Shown here: positions 26,032 through 37,800 of the stretch, one piece after another | How the letters are laid out: each line of letters begins with the position of its first letter | Position numbering within the stretch: position 1 is the stretch's first letter | Origin: Miscanthus floridulus | Lineage: Eukaryota; Streptophyta; Magnoliopsida; Poales; Poaceae | Reading direction: 5' to 3' | DNA length: 64,000 nucleotides | Assembly (NCBI RefSeq): GCF_019320115.1 | Contig: NC_089586.1 | Span: 992,001 to 1,056,000, forward strand | Translations under genes and position numbers: made by a program | The notes under the pieces: model-generated | Seen by the model: the letters and a program-made list of their open reading frames with translations, nothing else | The model's database searches: none | Told to the model about the DNA's origin: nothing

Positions 26032-26239
26032 CCACTTAGTCCCCGAGCCTACTGGAAGATGAAGAATGAATCTTGTAGCAGGGTCAAAGAAAAAGAAGTC
26101 TGAAAGCTTGCCGATGTCGTCCAACATGTGCGTATCAAGACCCCAGACGTTCTACCCAAGATCAGCACCCTGATCCGAACAACATGGAGCAGCTTGATAG
26201 CACACCAACGAGACGTAGCAAGATCCGAGTAGCAAGGGA

Positions 26240-27160
26240 GTCCCCAGTGTCGCTGGTGATGACCAAGCACAGAGGAGCGAGGAGTCCCCGGCGTCGCTGG
26301 CGATGTCCGAGCACTGAGGAGCGAGGAGTCCCCGGCGTCGCTGGCGATGTCCGAGCACCGAGGAGCGAGGAGTCCCCGGCATCGCTGGCGATGACCGAGC
26401 ACCGAGGAGCGAGGAGTTCCCGACGTCGCTGGTGATGTCCGAGCACTAAGGAGCGAGGAGTCCCCAGCGTCGCTAGCGATGACCGAGCACCGAGGAGCGA
26501 GGAGTCCCCAACGTCGCTGGCGATGATCGAGCACCAAGGAGCGAGGAGTCCCCGACGTCGCTGGTGATGACCGAGCACCGAGGAGCATGGAGTCCCTGGC
26601 GTCGCTGGCGATGACCGAGCACCGAGGAGTCCCCGGCATCGCTGGCGATGTCCGAGCATTGAGGAGCGTGGAGTCCCCGGCGTCGCTTGCGATGACCGAG
26701 CACCAAGGAGCGAGGAGTCCCTGACGTCGCTGGCAAAGTTCAAGCACCGAGGAGCGTGGAGTCCCCGGCGTCGCTGGCGATGACCGAGCACCGAGGAGCG
26801 AGGAGTCCCCAGCGTCGCTGGCGATGTCCGAGCACCAAGGAGCGAGGAGTCCTCGGTGTCGCTGGAGATGACCGAGCACCAACGAGAGAGGAGTCCCCGA
26901 CATCGTTGGCGATGACTGAGCACCGAGGAGTCCCCGGCGTAGGCGGCGATGTCCGAGCACCGAGAAGCATGGATTCCCCGGCATCGCTGGTGATGACCGA
27001 GCACCGAGGAGCGAGGAGTCCCCGGCGTCGCTGACGATGACCGAGCACCGAGGAGTCCCCGGCATAGGCAGCGATGTTCGAGCACCGAGGAGTCGTTGGC
27101 GTAGGCAGCGAGGTCCGAGCATTGAGGAGTCCACGGCGTAGGCGGCGAGGTCTAAGCACC
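26240..27160. repeat. 44-bp tandem repeat array
   Basis: About 20 units match GTCCCCGGCGTCGCTGGCGA then TG(A/T)CCGAGCACCGAGG and AGCGAGGA. Verified spacing is 44 bp (26284 to 26328); some units are about 35 bp because the AGCGAGG part is missing. Long open frames on both strands follow from the repeat and are not taken as genes. Confidence 0.9.
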
Positions 27161-27889
27161 GACGTAGCTGACGACATCCGTGCGGTGAAGTGTACCCACT
27201 TAGTCCTCGAGCACGAAGTATCCGTGCGCCAAGGAGTAACCGGCGTAGCTGGCGATCAGTCCGATCAACTGGTCAGCGACGGAGTCCATGAATCAAGCGG
27301 TCCGACCAGTTGATCGGTGGAGAAGTCCGAGCACCAGGTCAATGATGATCCTACAATACAAACATGTAGAACAAGTAGTACATGATGTAAAAATAAATGA
27401 ACTCCGAATAAAAATCAGCAATGGTGATGAAACGGCGTATGCAGTTCGGCGATCAGTTGGCGAGAAAATATATTTATGTTTAATATAAACCGCCCGAACA
27501 GTTAGTGTGTAGCTGAGTCTCCAGCCCTAGCTAGCCCATAGTCCATAACGTCGAGCGCGGAGCCCGTGCACGTGTAGGAGGAACAGGCGTGACCAAGGAG
27601 CCGCTGCTGACCGCCCATAACGCAGAGCGCGGAGCCCGTAGCACGTGTAGGGAGGAGCCAGAGACAGAGCCGTCTCTGGAGGCATCCGAGCATCAACAGG
27701 ACTGTTCGGGGGTTCGAAAAATCATTTGGAGAGCAAACATGGAGAAAATAGTTCGGAGAAACATTATGACGATATACGGAGATTGGAGAATATTTAGAAG
27801 AATATTAAAACGTGACTTAGCTTTAGACATAATGTCTAGTCAGCGGCGTATGTCGTTATCTGGTCGACGACACGGGCAGCTCGCTTGCA

Positions 27890-28190
27890 GCTCGGCGGCG
27901 ACGAGGGATGTCGGTGAGGGCCGCCGAGTAATGACGACGAGACAACGGCGATGGGCATCGATGAAGGATGTCGGCGAGGGCCATCGGCAAAGGCCATCGA
28001 GCGGTGAGGATGAGTCGACGGTGAGAGACGTCAACAAAGGATGTCGGCGAAGGCCGCTGAGCGGTGACGATGAGTCGACGGCGAGGGACGTCGGCGAAAG
28101 ATGTCAGCGAAGGCCGCTGAGCGGTGACGATGAGTCGATGGCGAGGGACGTCGGCGAAAGATGTCAGCGAGGGTTGTTGGTGAAGGCCGC
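27890..28190. repeat. 60-bp tandem repeat array
   Basis: Units such as GCGAGGGACGTCGGCGAAAG followed by GGTGACGATGAGTCGA recur exactly 60 bp apart (28021, 28081, 28141), with looser copies to the left. Confidence 0.85.
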
Positions 28191-28535
28191 CGAGGGGAGC
28201 GGCGGTGAGTCATCGACGAGGGCTGATGAGGGCAGCGGCGGCGAGTGGTCGGCGAGGGATATCGATGAGAGCCGACAAGAGCCATGGCAAGTTGTCAACG
28301 AGGGCCGGCAAGAGCGGCGACGGCGAGTCGTCGACAAGGACTGACGAGAGCAGCGGTGGTGAGTTGTTGGTGAAGATGACCTCGGAGGTGGTTCCGAGAT
28401 TGGATCTGCTGTCGCAGGGGCTGGTGTAGCAGCGATGAATCGTCGCCGTGGACCGGGATGGATCTCCACGAGATTGACGACGAGAACTCGTTGTTGATTT
28501 GAGGTCCATCTGGCTCACCATGGATCAAGCGCACA

Positions 28536-28553
28536 CCCCTACCTGGCGCGCCA
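28536..28553 (-). promoter_or_regulatory. Primer-binding site of the nested LTR element
   Basis: On the minus strand this reads TGGCGCGCCAGGTAGGGG, two bases inside the 5' LTR. It is the type of primer site I know from grass Tat elements (for example huck-like), and it fixes the element's orientation. Confidence 0.75.
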
Positions 28554-28555
28554 AC

Positions 28556-28953
28556 TGTCGACAGAATATGTTCGGTAGTCCACCGAGGGGTATCCCACGA
28601 TGGTAGATTTGTCGGTGGGGATGCGCGTAATCAGGAACCGGATGGTGACACAAGGCGCAGAGACAACGATTTAGACAGGTTCGGGCCGTCTGATCGATGT
28701 AATACCCTACGTCCTATGTATTTGTTGTATTGTATTGATCTGGACGACCAAGTAGCTTGATGTAGCCTATCCGCTAGGGGACCCCTACCACTCCTTATAT
28801 ACTCTGGAGGAGGTAGGGTTACAAGTAAAGTAGCCTATTTGGTACTATACAATGTCTTGCAGTGCACGCTAAGCAGCGCCGTGCACGCCTTAACCTTGTG
28901 GGCCGGGCCACCCCTGAGGGCGCAGCCCATGTATTAGGGGTCATACCCCCACA
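28556..28953 (-). repeat. LTR (5' copy on the minus strand)
   Basis: 398 bp, from TGTCGACAG to TACCCCCACA, colinear with the copy at 25493-25890 without gaps. Confidence 0.9.
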
Positions 28954-30972
28954 GCATGTCTAGCTAGTGCTGGCAGAGTTGAGTTATTTCTTTCGCTAGC
29001 TTTGTGCCAAAGAGTTATCTCAGACCGTGATTGCTGACTTGGAAAGAATAGCACCTGTGTTGCTCTGTAAGTTGGAGAAGATCTTTCCACCCAGGTTCTT
29101 CAATCCGATGCAGCATTTGATTTTGCACCTCCCGTATGAGGCACAAATGGGGGGGGGCGTGCAGGGCTATTGGTGCTATCCAATCGAGATATGTCTAAAG
29201 GTTCTTCGAAAGAAATGTAGAAATAAATGCAAAATCGAGGCTTCCATTGCAGAGGCATACATTCTGGAGGAGGTGGCGAACTTCACAACAACATACTATG
29301 GTGACAACCTTCCTAGCGTGCATAATCCACCCCCTCGTTACAATGCTGGCGAAAATAAATCGAACCTTAGCCTTTTCCGAGGGCAACTCGGAAGCGCAAG
29401 TGCATCGACCCCCAAGACCTTGAATCATGAAGAGTGGCGCCATATCATGCTATACGTGTTGACCAACCTTGACGAAGTGGCGCCATACATGCAGTAAGTT
29501 CTCAACGAACTTGTTAAATACGCCGTCACTATTCTGCATCCAACCCCCTTGTTTCTCGTTGGTACAGGGAATTTCTTCATGAATTCTGACGTCAATCAAG
29601 GGATCCTACCCATAGCAGGTAGATACCCTTCTTAGATAGGGTGCAGGAAATGGAATGCCCGATTTTATTTCTTGGTTCAAACGGAAGGTACCGTCCAATT
29701 TAGCTCATACTTAGTTTGACATTCCAAGTTACTCATACATGCGAATAATATAACGATGTATTCTGCTTGAGCTTGCAGGGCTAGAGGGATGCGTCTATGT
29801 GTGCCGAGTTGAGACAGGTTGCCGATGGCTTTGCCTATAGGGTCAGGTCATTTTCCGTTTATGACATGAATGGATATCGCTTTCGCACAACAAGCTACGA
29901 GCAGAGTCGGCCCAATTGAAGAACCACAAGTTCCAGAGTTTTTACGCCCGGCGTTGATGAGGTCGAGTATTATGGAAGAATTGAATAAATATACAAACTC
30001 AAATTTCATGGTTCCAAACCTTTTAATCCTGTCATATTCAAATGCCATTGGTTTGATCCTGAAGTAACGAGACGGACATATTCTAATCTTGGGCTAGTCG
30101 AAATTCGACAGGTTTCTGTCTTACCAAGAGACGATGTCTATATTGTGGCCCAATAGGACACGCAAGTTTATTATCTCCCATATGTGTGTCAAACCAAAAG
30201 TCATCTTAAGGGTTGGGATATTGTGCACAGGGTATCGCCACATGGTAAAGTGCCTGTCCTAAATGATGAAGATTACAACTTAGACCCAAACACATATGAC
30301 AGAGAGTTCTTTCAAGAAGAGGGACTAGAAGGGAGGTTTGAGATAGACTTAACCGAAGTGATAGGAATGGAAGTAGAAAATGAAACGGTTATTGAAGAAG
30401 ACGCTGGAGATGAGGTGCAAAATGTGAAGGACTTACAAATGCTTGAGCGATTACATTTAGACAATGACAATGGCAACATTGCTCATTCAGATAGTGTTGA
30501 TTATTTCGACATGATTGATAGTGATGATGAGACTTATGATCCAGCTAATCCCGTTCATGAAGATTATTTCTAATACATGTAATACTATGTTATTTTGTAA
30601 TTACATTTTGTTTATTTTGCATCTCTTTCTAAGTACTTCTTGTTTATCTGTGCATATTGGTTTACTCTTTTTAATTGCAGGTGATTGAACAAAGATGGTG
30701 GGCGGTGGGATGAGGAAGCTAGGTGATGATACTTGTGGTTGTTAATGGTACTTCTATTTGCAATTGTGGTTGTAGATGATGAAGCACTTGGATTACTTGT
30801 GAACTTATTTGTGATATATTATGAGACATGTGACGTTTGTGATATATATGGGGTGTTGGTGATATATATATGTTGTTGATGATATATATGTGATGTTGGT
30901 GATGTTTGTTTTGTGTATCTTCTGTTTGTTTGGATGGAATGTAAAAAACAAATAAAAAAGGCTGTTTTCAGT

Positions 30973-31445
30973 CACTTTGCCGAGTGCAATGGCTATGACA
31001 CTCGGCAAAGTGACGACCTGAGAACATGCCTGGGAACATGCTTTGCCAAATGCAAAGGCCATTGCACTCGGCAAACATCACAGATTTGTCGAGTGCCACG
31101 GGCCAAGCACTCGGCAAAGGTCGCCTGTTTGCCGAGTGTCTGGACGGTGGCACTCGGTAAAGTGGCCACCTTTGCCGAGTGTCTGAGTCAACGGCGCTCG
31201 ACAAAAAGAGACGACCTTTGCTGAGTGCTTGACCTTAACACTCGGCAAATCCACCGTCACAGTGGCGCTCGCCGTTATAGCGACTTTTCTTTGCCGGGTG
31301 TCAGATTAGCACTCGACAAAGGCTTTGCCGAGTGCCATATGAAATGCACCGGACAAAGAGGTCTTTGCCGATAAACTGTTTACCGAGCACTATTTACCGA
31401 ATGTAACACTCGGCAAAGGATTTACCGAGTGTATATCGGTCTTTG
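30973..31445. repeat. Right subterminal repeats of the 9-kb CACTA
   Basis: A dense run of TTTGCCGAGTG / CACTCGGCAAA units in both orientations up to the right terminus. Confidence 0.9.
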
Positions 31446-31466
31446 CCAAAGCTGAATCCGATAGTG

Positions 31467-31592
31467 ACCGGATCCCTCGCTGTAATAAAAAATGTACTTT
31501 ACCCTTTAATTACATTACATGGTAAAAAAAGCATATACATGTGGGAGCATTTAGAAAGTGAGATCGCAGCGGCAGGACCGCAGGAGGTTGCT
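31467..31592 (+). repeat. Direct repeat flanking the 9-kb CACTA, right copy
   Basis: It starts ACCGGATCCCTCGCTGT directly after the terminal TAGTG and runs to GCAGGACCGCAGGAGG. It differs from the left copy at only a handful of positions. ACC may be the target duplication of the CACTA. Confidence 0.85.
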
Positions 31593-32853
31593 GGAACGAG
31601 TGGCATGCATGCATGCATGCAAGCGTGTGTCATCGTGTGGGTAGTTGGGACCAGCGGCTATAGAAGACGGGAAGCAAATTCAGTACGGAACGTCTCTGAA
31701 AGCTCCCCTCTCGGCTTCTCCCCACATCAGCGCCGCGCGCGGCTCGATCACTCGAGGAGTCACGGCTAATGGCTCGATCACTCGAGGAGTCGATCTACAC
31801 GGTACTCCCTCCGTTGGCTGCATTGGAGCCGGCGCGCGTGCGGAGTTATTGCGACGCCTCGTTCCAGAGTGTCCAGCTGCATGCATGCATGCAACTTTGC
31901 TCTCCGCCGTGAGGAGTGGCGGCGACGCCGTCGCGGCACAGGGTTCCGTGCAGACGCTGTGGTCTCATACACAGTGAGTACGTATACGGTAGGAGCTTTT
32001 GGATCTATGGCTTCAAGGAGTTTGACTACAAGGTAATTTTCCCTAGCTAACATCGATGATCTAAAGATGGTCGGCGATACTATATATTGCTCCCTGCGCA
32101 CATATAGATGGCCGAGAGTGATGCTTATATTCCAGATTCAATCAGTGTAGGCGAACAACAAGAGTAGTTGTTTTTGATATGAACCAATTTAAAAGGACCA
32201 TTTTCATTGTTTCAGGACACATTCCCGTTACACTCGGTACGCGTTCCATTAATCAAAGGAACAAGATAAGCTATATACCCTCCTCCTCCCATGGATTTAA
32301 GAAACAACCTACCACGTTCTCGTACCACCACTCCAACGTTCCCGAAACTTGGCTACATGCCTGTAATCCAAAATCTTCTCTTGGAAGTCTTCTCGTGCCT
32401 GTGGCCGCCAGGATCCTTCTCTTGGAAGCAAGCATCTCCGTGAGTGAGGTAGCCAGAGCTGAGTTACGAGCCAGAGACGAGTTACGAGCCGGCTCAAGAC
32501 TGCGAGCCAGTTTAGAAGGTGCTACGTGTCGTGATTTGGCTTCAGGTGCCCACAGCGTCCATTGGGGAACTATCCGCGCTGAACTTATTTCTCATGGGAA
32601 CTAGAAGAATAAAACGAAGCCGCAACACCGACCTCTCAGGAAAATAAAACGAAGCCGGCAAAGAAAAATAAATATAAATAAACAGACCAATCGCGGCGCG
32701 GGTAGGTAGGAACGGCAGGCAGGAAGATTGTTAGCTGAAGCACGCCATGCTCGTGGAATCTGTATATATTGATGAACAGCTATCTCGCTAACCGCACGCT
32801 CAACGCTCAGTCCAACACCAAGCGCGCCTCCCGTGAACCGAGCAAGTCAATCC
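31593..32853 (+). promoter_or_regulatory. Upstream region of the F3'H gene
   Basis: No gene lies here. A 33-bp direct repeat (GGCTCGATCACTCGAGGAGT) sits at 31740-31792. Candidate R2R3-MYB sites of the ACC(A/T)ACC type occur as ACCTACC at 32307-32313 and GGTAGGT (reverse orientation) at 32701-32707. TATATATT at 32763-32770, about 84 bp before the ATG, is the likely TATA box. The last 165 bp are conserved in the relic at 21826, which supports a real proximal promoter. P1-type MYB factors recognise such sites in grass flavonoid genes; use of these sites is inference. Confidence 0.6.
32763..32770 (+). promoter_or_regulatory. TATA box of F3'H
   Basis: TATATATT followed by GATG is conserved at the same distance from the ATG in the truncated relic (about 21966). 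Confidence 0.65.
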
Positions 32854-34614
32854 ATGGACGTGCCGCTGCCGCTGCTGCTGGGCTCCCTGGCCGTCTCCGT
32901 CGCGGTGTGGTGCCTCCTGCTCCGCCGCGGCGGGGACGGGAAGAAGGGGAAGCGGCCGCTGCCGCCCGGTCCCCGGGGCTGGCCGGTGCTGGGCAACCTG
33001 CCGCAGGTGGGCTCTCATCCGCACCACACCATGTGCGCGCTTGCGAAAGAGTACGGCCCGCTGTTCCGGCTCCGGTTCGGCAGCGCCGAGGTGGTGGTGG
33101 CCGCGTCGGCGCGGGTGGCGACGCAGTTCCTGCGCGCCCACGACGCCAACTTCAGCAACCGGCCTCCAAACTCCGGAGCCGAGCACGTGGCGTACAACTA
33201 CCAGGACCTGGTGTTCGCGCCCTACGGCTCCCGGTGGCGCGCGCTGCGGAAGCTGTGCGCGCTCCACCTCTTCTCCGCCAAGGCCCTGGACGACCTGCGC
33301 GGCGTCAGGGAGGGCGAGGTGGCGCTCATGGTGAGGGAGCTCGCCAGGCACCAGCACGCCCCCGTGGTGCTGGGCCAGGTGGCCAACGTCTGCGCGACCA
33401 ACACGCTGGCCCGGGCGACGGTGGGGCGGCGCGTGTTCGCGGTCGACGGAGGGGAGGAAGCCAGGGAATTCAAGGACATGGTGGTGGAGCTGATGCAGCT
33501 CGCCGGGGTGTTCAACGTCGGCGACTTCGTGCCGGCGCTGGCGTGGCTCGACCCGCAGGGCGTGGTCGGCAAGATGAAGCGGCTGCACCGCAGGTACGAC
33601 GACATGATGAACGGGATCATCAGGGAGCGGAAGGCCGCCGGGGAAGGCAAGGACCTGCTCAGCGTGCTGCTGGCCAGGATGCGGGAGCAGCAGCCGCTCG
33701 CGGACGGCGAGGACAGCAGGATCAACGAGACTGACATCAAAGCACTCCTCCTCGTAAGTTCCCCTTTTTCCCGTGCACACTATTACTGCTCTCGAACTCG
33801 AATGGACCCGACTACCGGCAGTGACGGCGACATGTTTATACTTTTATTGCAAAAATGGACCCCGACGTGTTGGAGTTGGTCCAGTTGGAGTTTGGAGTAT
33901 GATATTCCTCTCTTGTTTTCACATGGATATGGATGCATATACTTTCTGTGGGACACGTCGTGACCACAGAACCTCTTCACGGCGGGGACGGACACCACGT
34001 CCAGCACGGTGGAGTGGGCGCTGGCCGAGCTGATCCGGCACCCGGACGTGCTGAAGAAGGCCCAGCAGGAGCTGGACGCCGTCGTCGGCCGCGACCGCCT
34101 GGTGTCCGAGTCGGACCTCCCGCGCCTCACGTACCTGACGGCGGTGATCAAGGAGACGTTCCGGCTGCACCCGTCCACGCCGCTGTCGCTGCCCCGCGTG
34201 GCCGCCGAGGAGTGCGAGGTCGACGGGTTCCGCATCCCCGCGGGAACCACGCTGCTGGTGAACGTGTGGGCGATCGCCCGCGACCCGGAGGCGTGGCCCG
34301 AGCCGCTCCAGTTCCGCCCCGACCGCTTCCACCCAGGCGGTTCGCACGCGGGCGTCGACGTCAAAGGCAGCGACTTCGAGCTCATCCCGTTCGGCGCCGG
34401 CCGGAGGATCTGCGCGGGCCTCAGCTGGGGCCTGCGCATGGTCACGCTCATGACGGCCACGCTCGTGCACGCCCTGGACTGGGACCTCGCCGACGGCATG
34501 ACCGCGGACAAGCTGGACATGGAGGAGGCGTACGGGCTCACCCTGCAGCGCGCCGTGCCGTTGATGGTCCGCCCAGCACCCAGGCTGCTGCCGTCTGCCT
34601 ACGCAGCGAAGTAA
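32854..34614 (+). CDS. F3'H: Flavonoid 3'-hydroxylase, cytochrome P450 CYP75B type
   Basis: This enzyme would add the 3'-hydroxyl to the B ring of naringenin, dihydrokaempferol or related flavonoids at the ER surface, using O2 and NADPH via P450 reductase. Exon 1 is 32854-33753 (300 codons) and exon 2 is 33970-34614. The 216-bp phase-0 intron has GTAAGT and ACAG borders. The product is 514 aa, the usual CYP75B length. Visible parts are an N-terminal membrane anchor (residues 4-23), a proline-rich hinge PLPPGPRGWPVLGNLP (35-50), the oxygen-binding AGTDTT (305-310), ExxR as ETFR (362-365), FRPDRF (415-420) and heme loop FGAGRRICAG (441-450, Cys448). F3'H-type motifs VVVAAS (80-85) and VDVKG (429-433) are present; the third, usually GGEK, reads GGEE (199-202). 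ATG at 32854 was chosen because it starts the anchor. No stop or frameshift breaks the gene. A Copia element begins 216 bp past the stop. Which grass paralog this is cannot be told here. Confidence 0.93.
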
Positions 34615-34830
34615 AAAAAAAACGGATTCTCGCTGGATATCCACTATCCATGTCCGTCCGTATGCATCATATCTATTAGGTACTGTACTCTTTGTTGTAA
34701 TAAGTACATACGGACTCTATGATTCAGGAAAGGAGGACGAATCCTAATCCTCATCCGTTTACACATGGACTCTTATTATACTCTTATATTTTGGAACAAC
34801 TATATATACGTGGGAGCTCTATGTTATAAT
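34615..34830 (+). other. F3'H 3' flank up to the Copia insertion
   Basis: An A-run follows the stop codon directly. AATAAG at about 34699 could act as a weak polyadenylation signal. Sequence from about 34690 to the insertion may be part of an older Copia-like LTR that resumes at 40345. Confidence 0.4.
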
Positions 34831-37800
34831 TACTGACCCACAGGATCACCGGCTCAGGTAAGTGAACCACTCACCAGTCTTACCAAACACCCGCTAGTGT
34901 TGTCGAGCACCCACTAGCCGTGCCGACCATGAACAAACGTTGTTCGTCCCCACACACTATGGCTAGAGCTAGACGAAGAAGAGAAAACAGAGCATTCACA
35001 CACAGTACAAGACACCAGTGTTGGCCGAAACCCTGTCTAAGAGATGGCAAATCTGAACTCTCTTTACTAAGTTGCCGTAGTAGTCTATTTAAACAATTAT
35101 ATCCATCTAGTCCTAGTACAGCGCACATGCTGTAACAGTAACTAGATAACATACATGGCTGACTCTGCGCCGGCCTCTGCATGTGCCTACAGTGCTGCAG
35201 GTGAGCCGTGCGGCGCCTGCACCTGCAGCGCTATAGTATCACAGCAAGGGGCCTTTTCGGCGGCGCCTTTCCTTGCTGTGTTCACACAAGGTAGCAATAG
35301 ATTATCTAACAATCTTTCCATAATCCTACTGCTAACCCTTGTACCCCCTCTATGTCGATCATCTCCTTCAGCTCCGTGACTCGAAGACGCCCGAGCGGCT
35401 TGGTGGGACGTCCGCGAGTTGCTGACCAGTTTCGACGAACTCGATGACGATCTGCCCTCCATCGACACAGTCCCTGAGGAAGTGGAACTTCACGTCGATG
35501 TGTTTACTTCGATCGTGTAGAACCGGGTTCTTCACGAGGGTGATGGCGGGTTGGTTGTCCACCATCAGTGTTGGTGGGTGAGCTTCCACACCGGTCAGCT
35601 CACCCAGCAGCCGGCGCAGCCACACAACTTGGCACGCCGCTGTGGCCGCCGCTACGTACTCTGCCTCGCACGTAGATAGCGCCACCACCTTCTGTTTCAG
35701 CGACAGCCATAAAATTGGGGCTGATCCGAGGAAGACGAGCACGCCAGAGGTGCTCCGTCGTCCGTCGATGTCCCCTGCCATGTCTACATCGCTGAACACA
35801 GTGAGTTGCAACCTACTCCTGCCGGTCTTTGGGAAGATGATCCCATGATCCACCGTCCCTTTGACGTAGCGCAGTAGCCGCTTCACCGCAGCCTAGTGAT
35901 CCTCTCTAGGATCCTCCATGAAGCGACTGACGTAGCCCACGGCGAACGCAATGTCTGGCCTCGTATGGACTAGGTAGCGCAGACCACCGACGATGCTCTG
36001 GTAGAGTGTTGCATCCACCTTCACCGCGATGCTGGCCTTCGTCAGCTTTAGCCACTCCTCCATCGGAGTCACGCATGGCTTGCACTCAGTCATGCCGCTC
36101 CTCTCCAACAGCTTGGAGGCATACGTGCTCTGACTGAGCGTGAGTTCCTCCTTCCCCTGTCTCACCTCGATGCCGAGGTAGTAGGAGAGTGCACCGAGAT
36201 CGCTCATTCAAAAATAAGCCGCCATCTCATGTTTGAAGCTGTTGATATCCTTCGTGCGTGCACCGGTGACGATTAAGTCATCCACATACACACCGACGAT
36301 GAACTCCTCCTTCCCCAGTCGCCGCGTGTAGAGCGCATGCTCCGTTGCGCACTGTTGAAACCCAAGCTCACCCAGCGTGGCGTCAAGCTTGGCGTTCCAT
36401 GCTCGTGGGGCCTGCCGTAGCCCGTAGAGCGCCTCGCGCAGTTGGAGCACCCTGTGCTTCTCTCCCTTGACAACAAAACCTGGAGGTTGCCTGACGAAGA
36501 CCGTCTCCGCCAGCTCGCCGTTGAGGAAGACCAATTTAACGTCCAAGTGATGGACGCGCCAATCCTTTGCTGCTGCTAAGGCTAGTAGCAAACGGACCGA
36601 CTCCATGCGTGCTACTGGCGCAAAGACCTCCTCGAAGTCTATGCCCTCGCGCTGAACAAAGCCTCGGGTGATGAGGCACACCTTGTGCTTGACAATGGCG
36701 TCGAGCTCGTCCCGCTTGACCTTGTACAACCACTTCAGGCTGATCGGACGACATCCTGAAGGTGGATCGACAAGCTGCCAAGTCTCGTTTTCCTCGATTG
36801 CCTTCATCTCCTCCAGCATCGCTCGTCGCCAGTTTTCGTCCCGCTCGGCTAGTGTGAACGTGGGTGGTTTCTCTGCATGGACAAGCAGCAGCTCTGCGTC
36901 ATTGAGTAGCCGACCAGCTAGTCCTAAGGGTCCTGTGCCGCTGACAATGTCGTCCAGCCTGTAGAACCGCACCTCCTCACCTTCGTGGTAGGCGTCCATG
37001 AACTCAGTGATGTCACTTGGAGGTGAGGCAAACTCGATCGGCATCGATGGAGTTCCCTGTTCCGCCGGAGTGCTCGTCAAAGCACCTGGAGCGCTTGGCA
37101 CCCTGGTTGTAGTGCTCGGCACTACTTCTAAACAACTCGTCATAACTCCTGCAGTGTTCGGTCACACTGTAGGAGTGCCTAGCCTCAGTCTTGGAGTGGT
37201 CGGCACCACTGTAAGATGTCTTGGCTCTGCCACGGGAGTGCTCGGCACCCATCCTAGAGAGGTCGCCACCACTATAGAACCTCCCGACACCACTCCTAGT
37301 ATGCTCGGCGTCCCTCTAGAAGTGCTCAGCACTCATCTTTGAGTGCTAGGCATCCCTCCCGAAGTGCTCGACACTGCCCCAAGAGTGCTCGGCACCTCTT
37401 CCCCAGCGTCTCCACCACCGTGGATGACCAAGTGCTCGACGACAAAGGTGTTGGTGAAGCCACTAGCTTCCCCCATGCTCAAACTGCTCTAGTCCCAAGC
37501 CGCCTCCTCATCGAACACAACATCATACGAGACAAGCACCTTGTCTCCGCATGGGTCATAGAGCTGGTACGCCTTGGTACCCTCTGCGTAGCCTAGGAAC
37601 ACCATCGGTGTGCTCCTATCCTCCAGCTTGGTGAGGTTTGGCTTCGTCTTTCTGATGTGGTCGATGCAGCCGAATGTCCGGAGGAAGGACACGCTCGGCT
37701 TGTGCCCATACCAAGCTTCAAACGGCGTCTTGCCTGTTAGGGCCTTGGTCAGAGAGTGGTTGAGAATGAATACCGCCGTGGTCATCGCCTCCCCCCAGAA

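Larger units (their letters stand above)
25493..28953 (-). mobile_element. Nested non-autonomous Tat-like LTR retrotransposon, 3.46 kb
   Basis: Two 398-bp LTRs (25493-25890 and 28556-28953) bound it, and GCATG target duplications at 25488-25492 and 28954-28958 are perfect. On the minus strand the 5' LTR ends CGACA and is followed after 2 nt by the primer-binding site TGGCGCGCCAGGTAGGGG. A polypurine-like GGCTCGGGGACTAGC precedes the 3' LTR. The interior has no gag or pol; it is mostly a 44-bp tandem repeat (about 26240-27160) and a 60-bp repeat (about 27890-28190). I count about 24 LTR differences by eye, mostly transitions, so it is moderately old. The host gene reads through the junction once the insert is removed. 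Confidence 0.9.
24182..30573 (+). pseudogene. CACTA transposase gene (TNP2 type), deleted and interrupted
   Basis: It starts at 24182 with MEDREWMYTGRAGQG, a Transpos_assoc domain containing the zinc-ligand motif CCPYSKCANRKRQ. The same frame continues through in-frame stops at 24599 and 24672 into the TNP2 region (HLLPKSMHESQKFLRALK, CPKCKSSRFLEVD). At about 25025 it jumps to YGEQHMWTHKLGLTRLPYFD, so a large middle part of the TNP2 core, including the usual TDG-NPFG region, is missing and the frame changes. PHNIDVMHTEKNVAEALW and VPEHV follow; the nested LTR element then splits the gene. After it come a DUF4218-like part (LERIAPVLLCKLEKIFPPRF), an intron with GTAAG at 29494, a DUF4216-like part (FKCHWFDPEVTRRTYSNLGL) and an acidic tail ending HEDYF. 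W-to-stop and Q-to-stop changes flank the insertion. Non-functional. Confidence 0.85.
22290..31466 (+). mobile_element. CACTA element with 'TTTGCCGAGTG' subterminal repeats, left end deleted
   Basis: The right terminus ends ATCCGATAGTG at 31466. Clusters of CACTCGGCAAAG / TTTGCCGAGTG units lie at 22781-23092 and 30973-31445 and bracket a plus-strand transposase gene. No CACTATCGG counterpart of the right terminus occurs on the left, and the F3'H-relic repeat abuts interior sequence at about 22290, so the left terminal repeat has been lost. Between the left repeats and the gene lie a GC-rich leader (23100-23420), a large foldback (23888-24092) and non-coding leader sequence. A nested LTR element at 25493-28953 interrupts the gene. 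The element cannot move by itself. Confidence 0.85.
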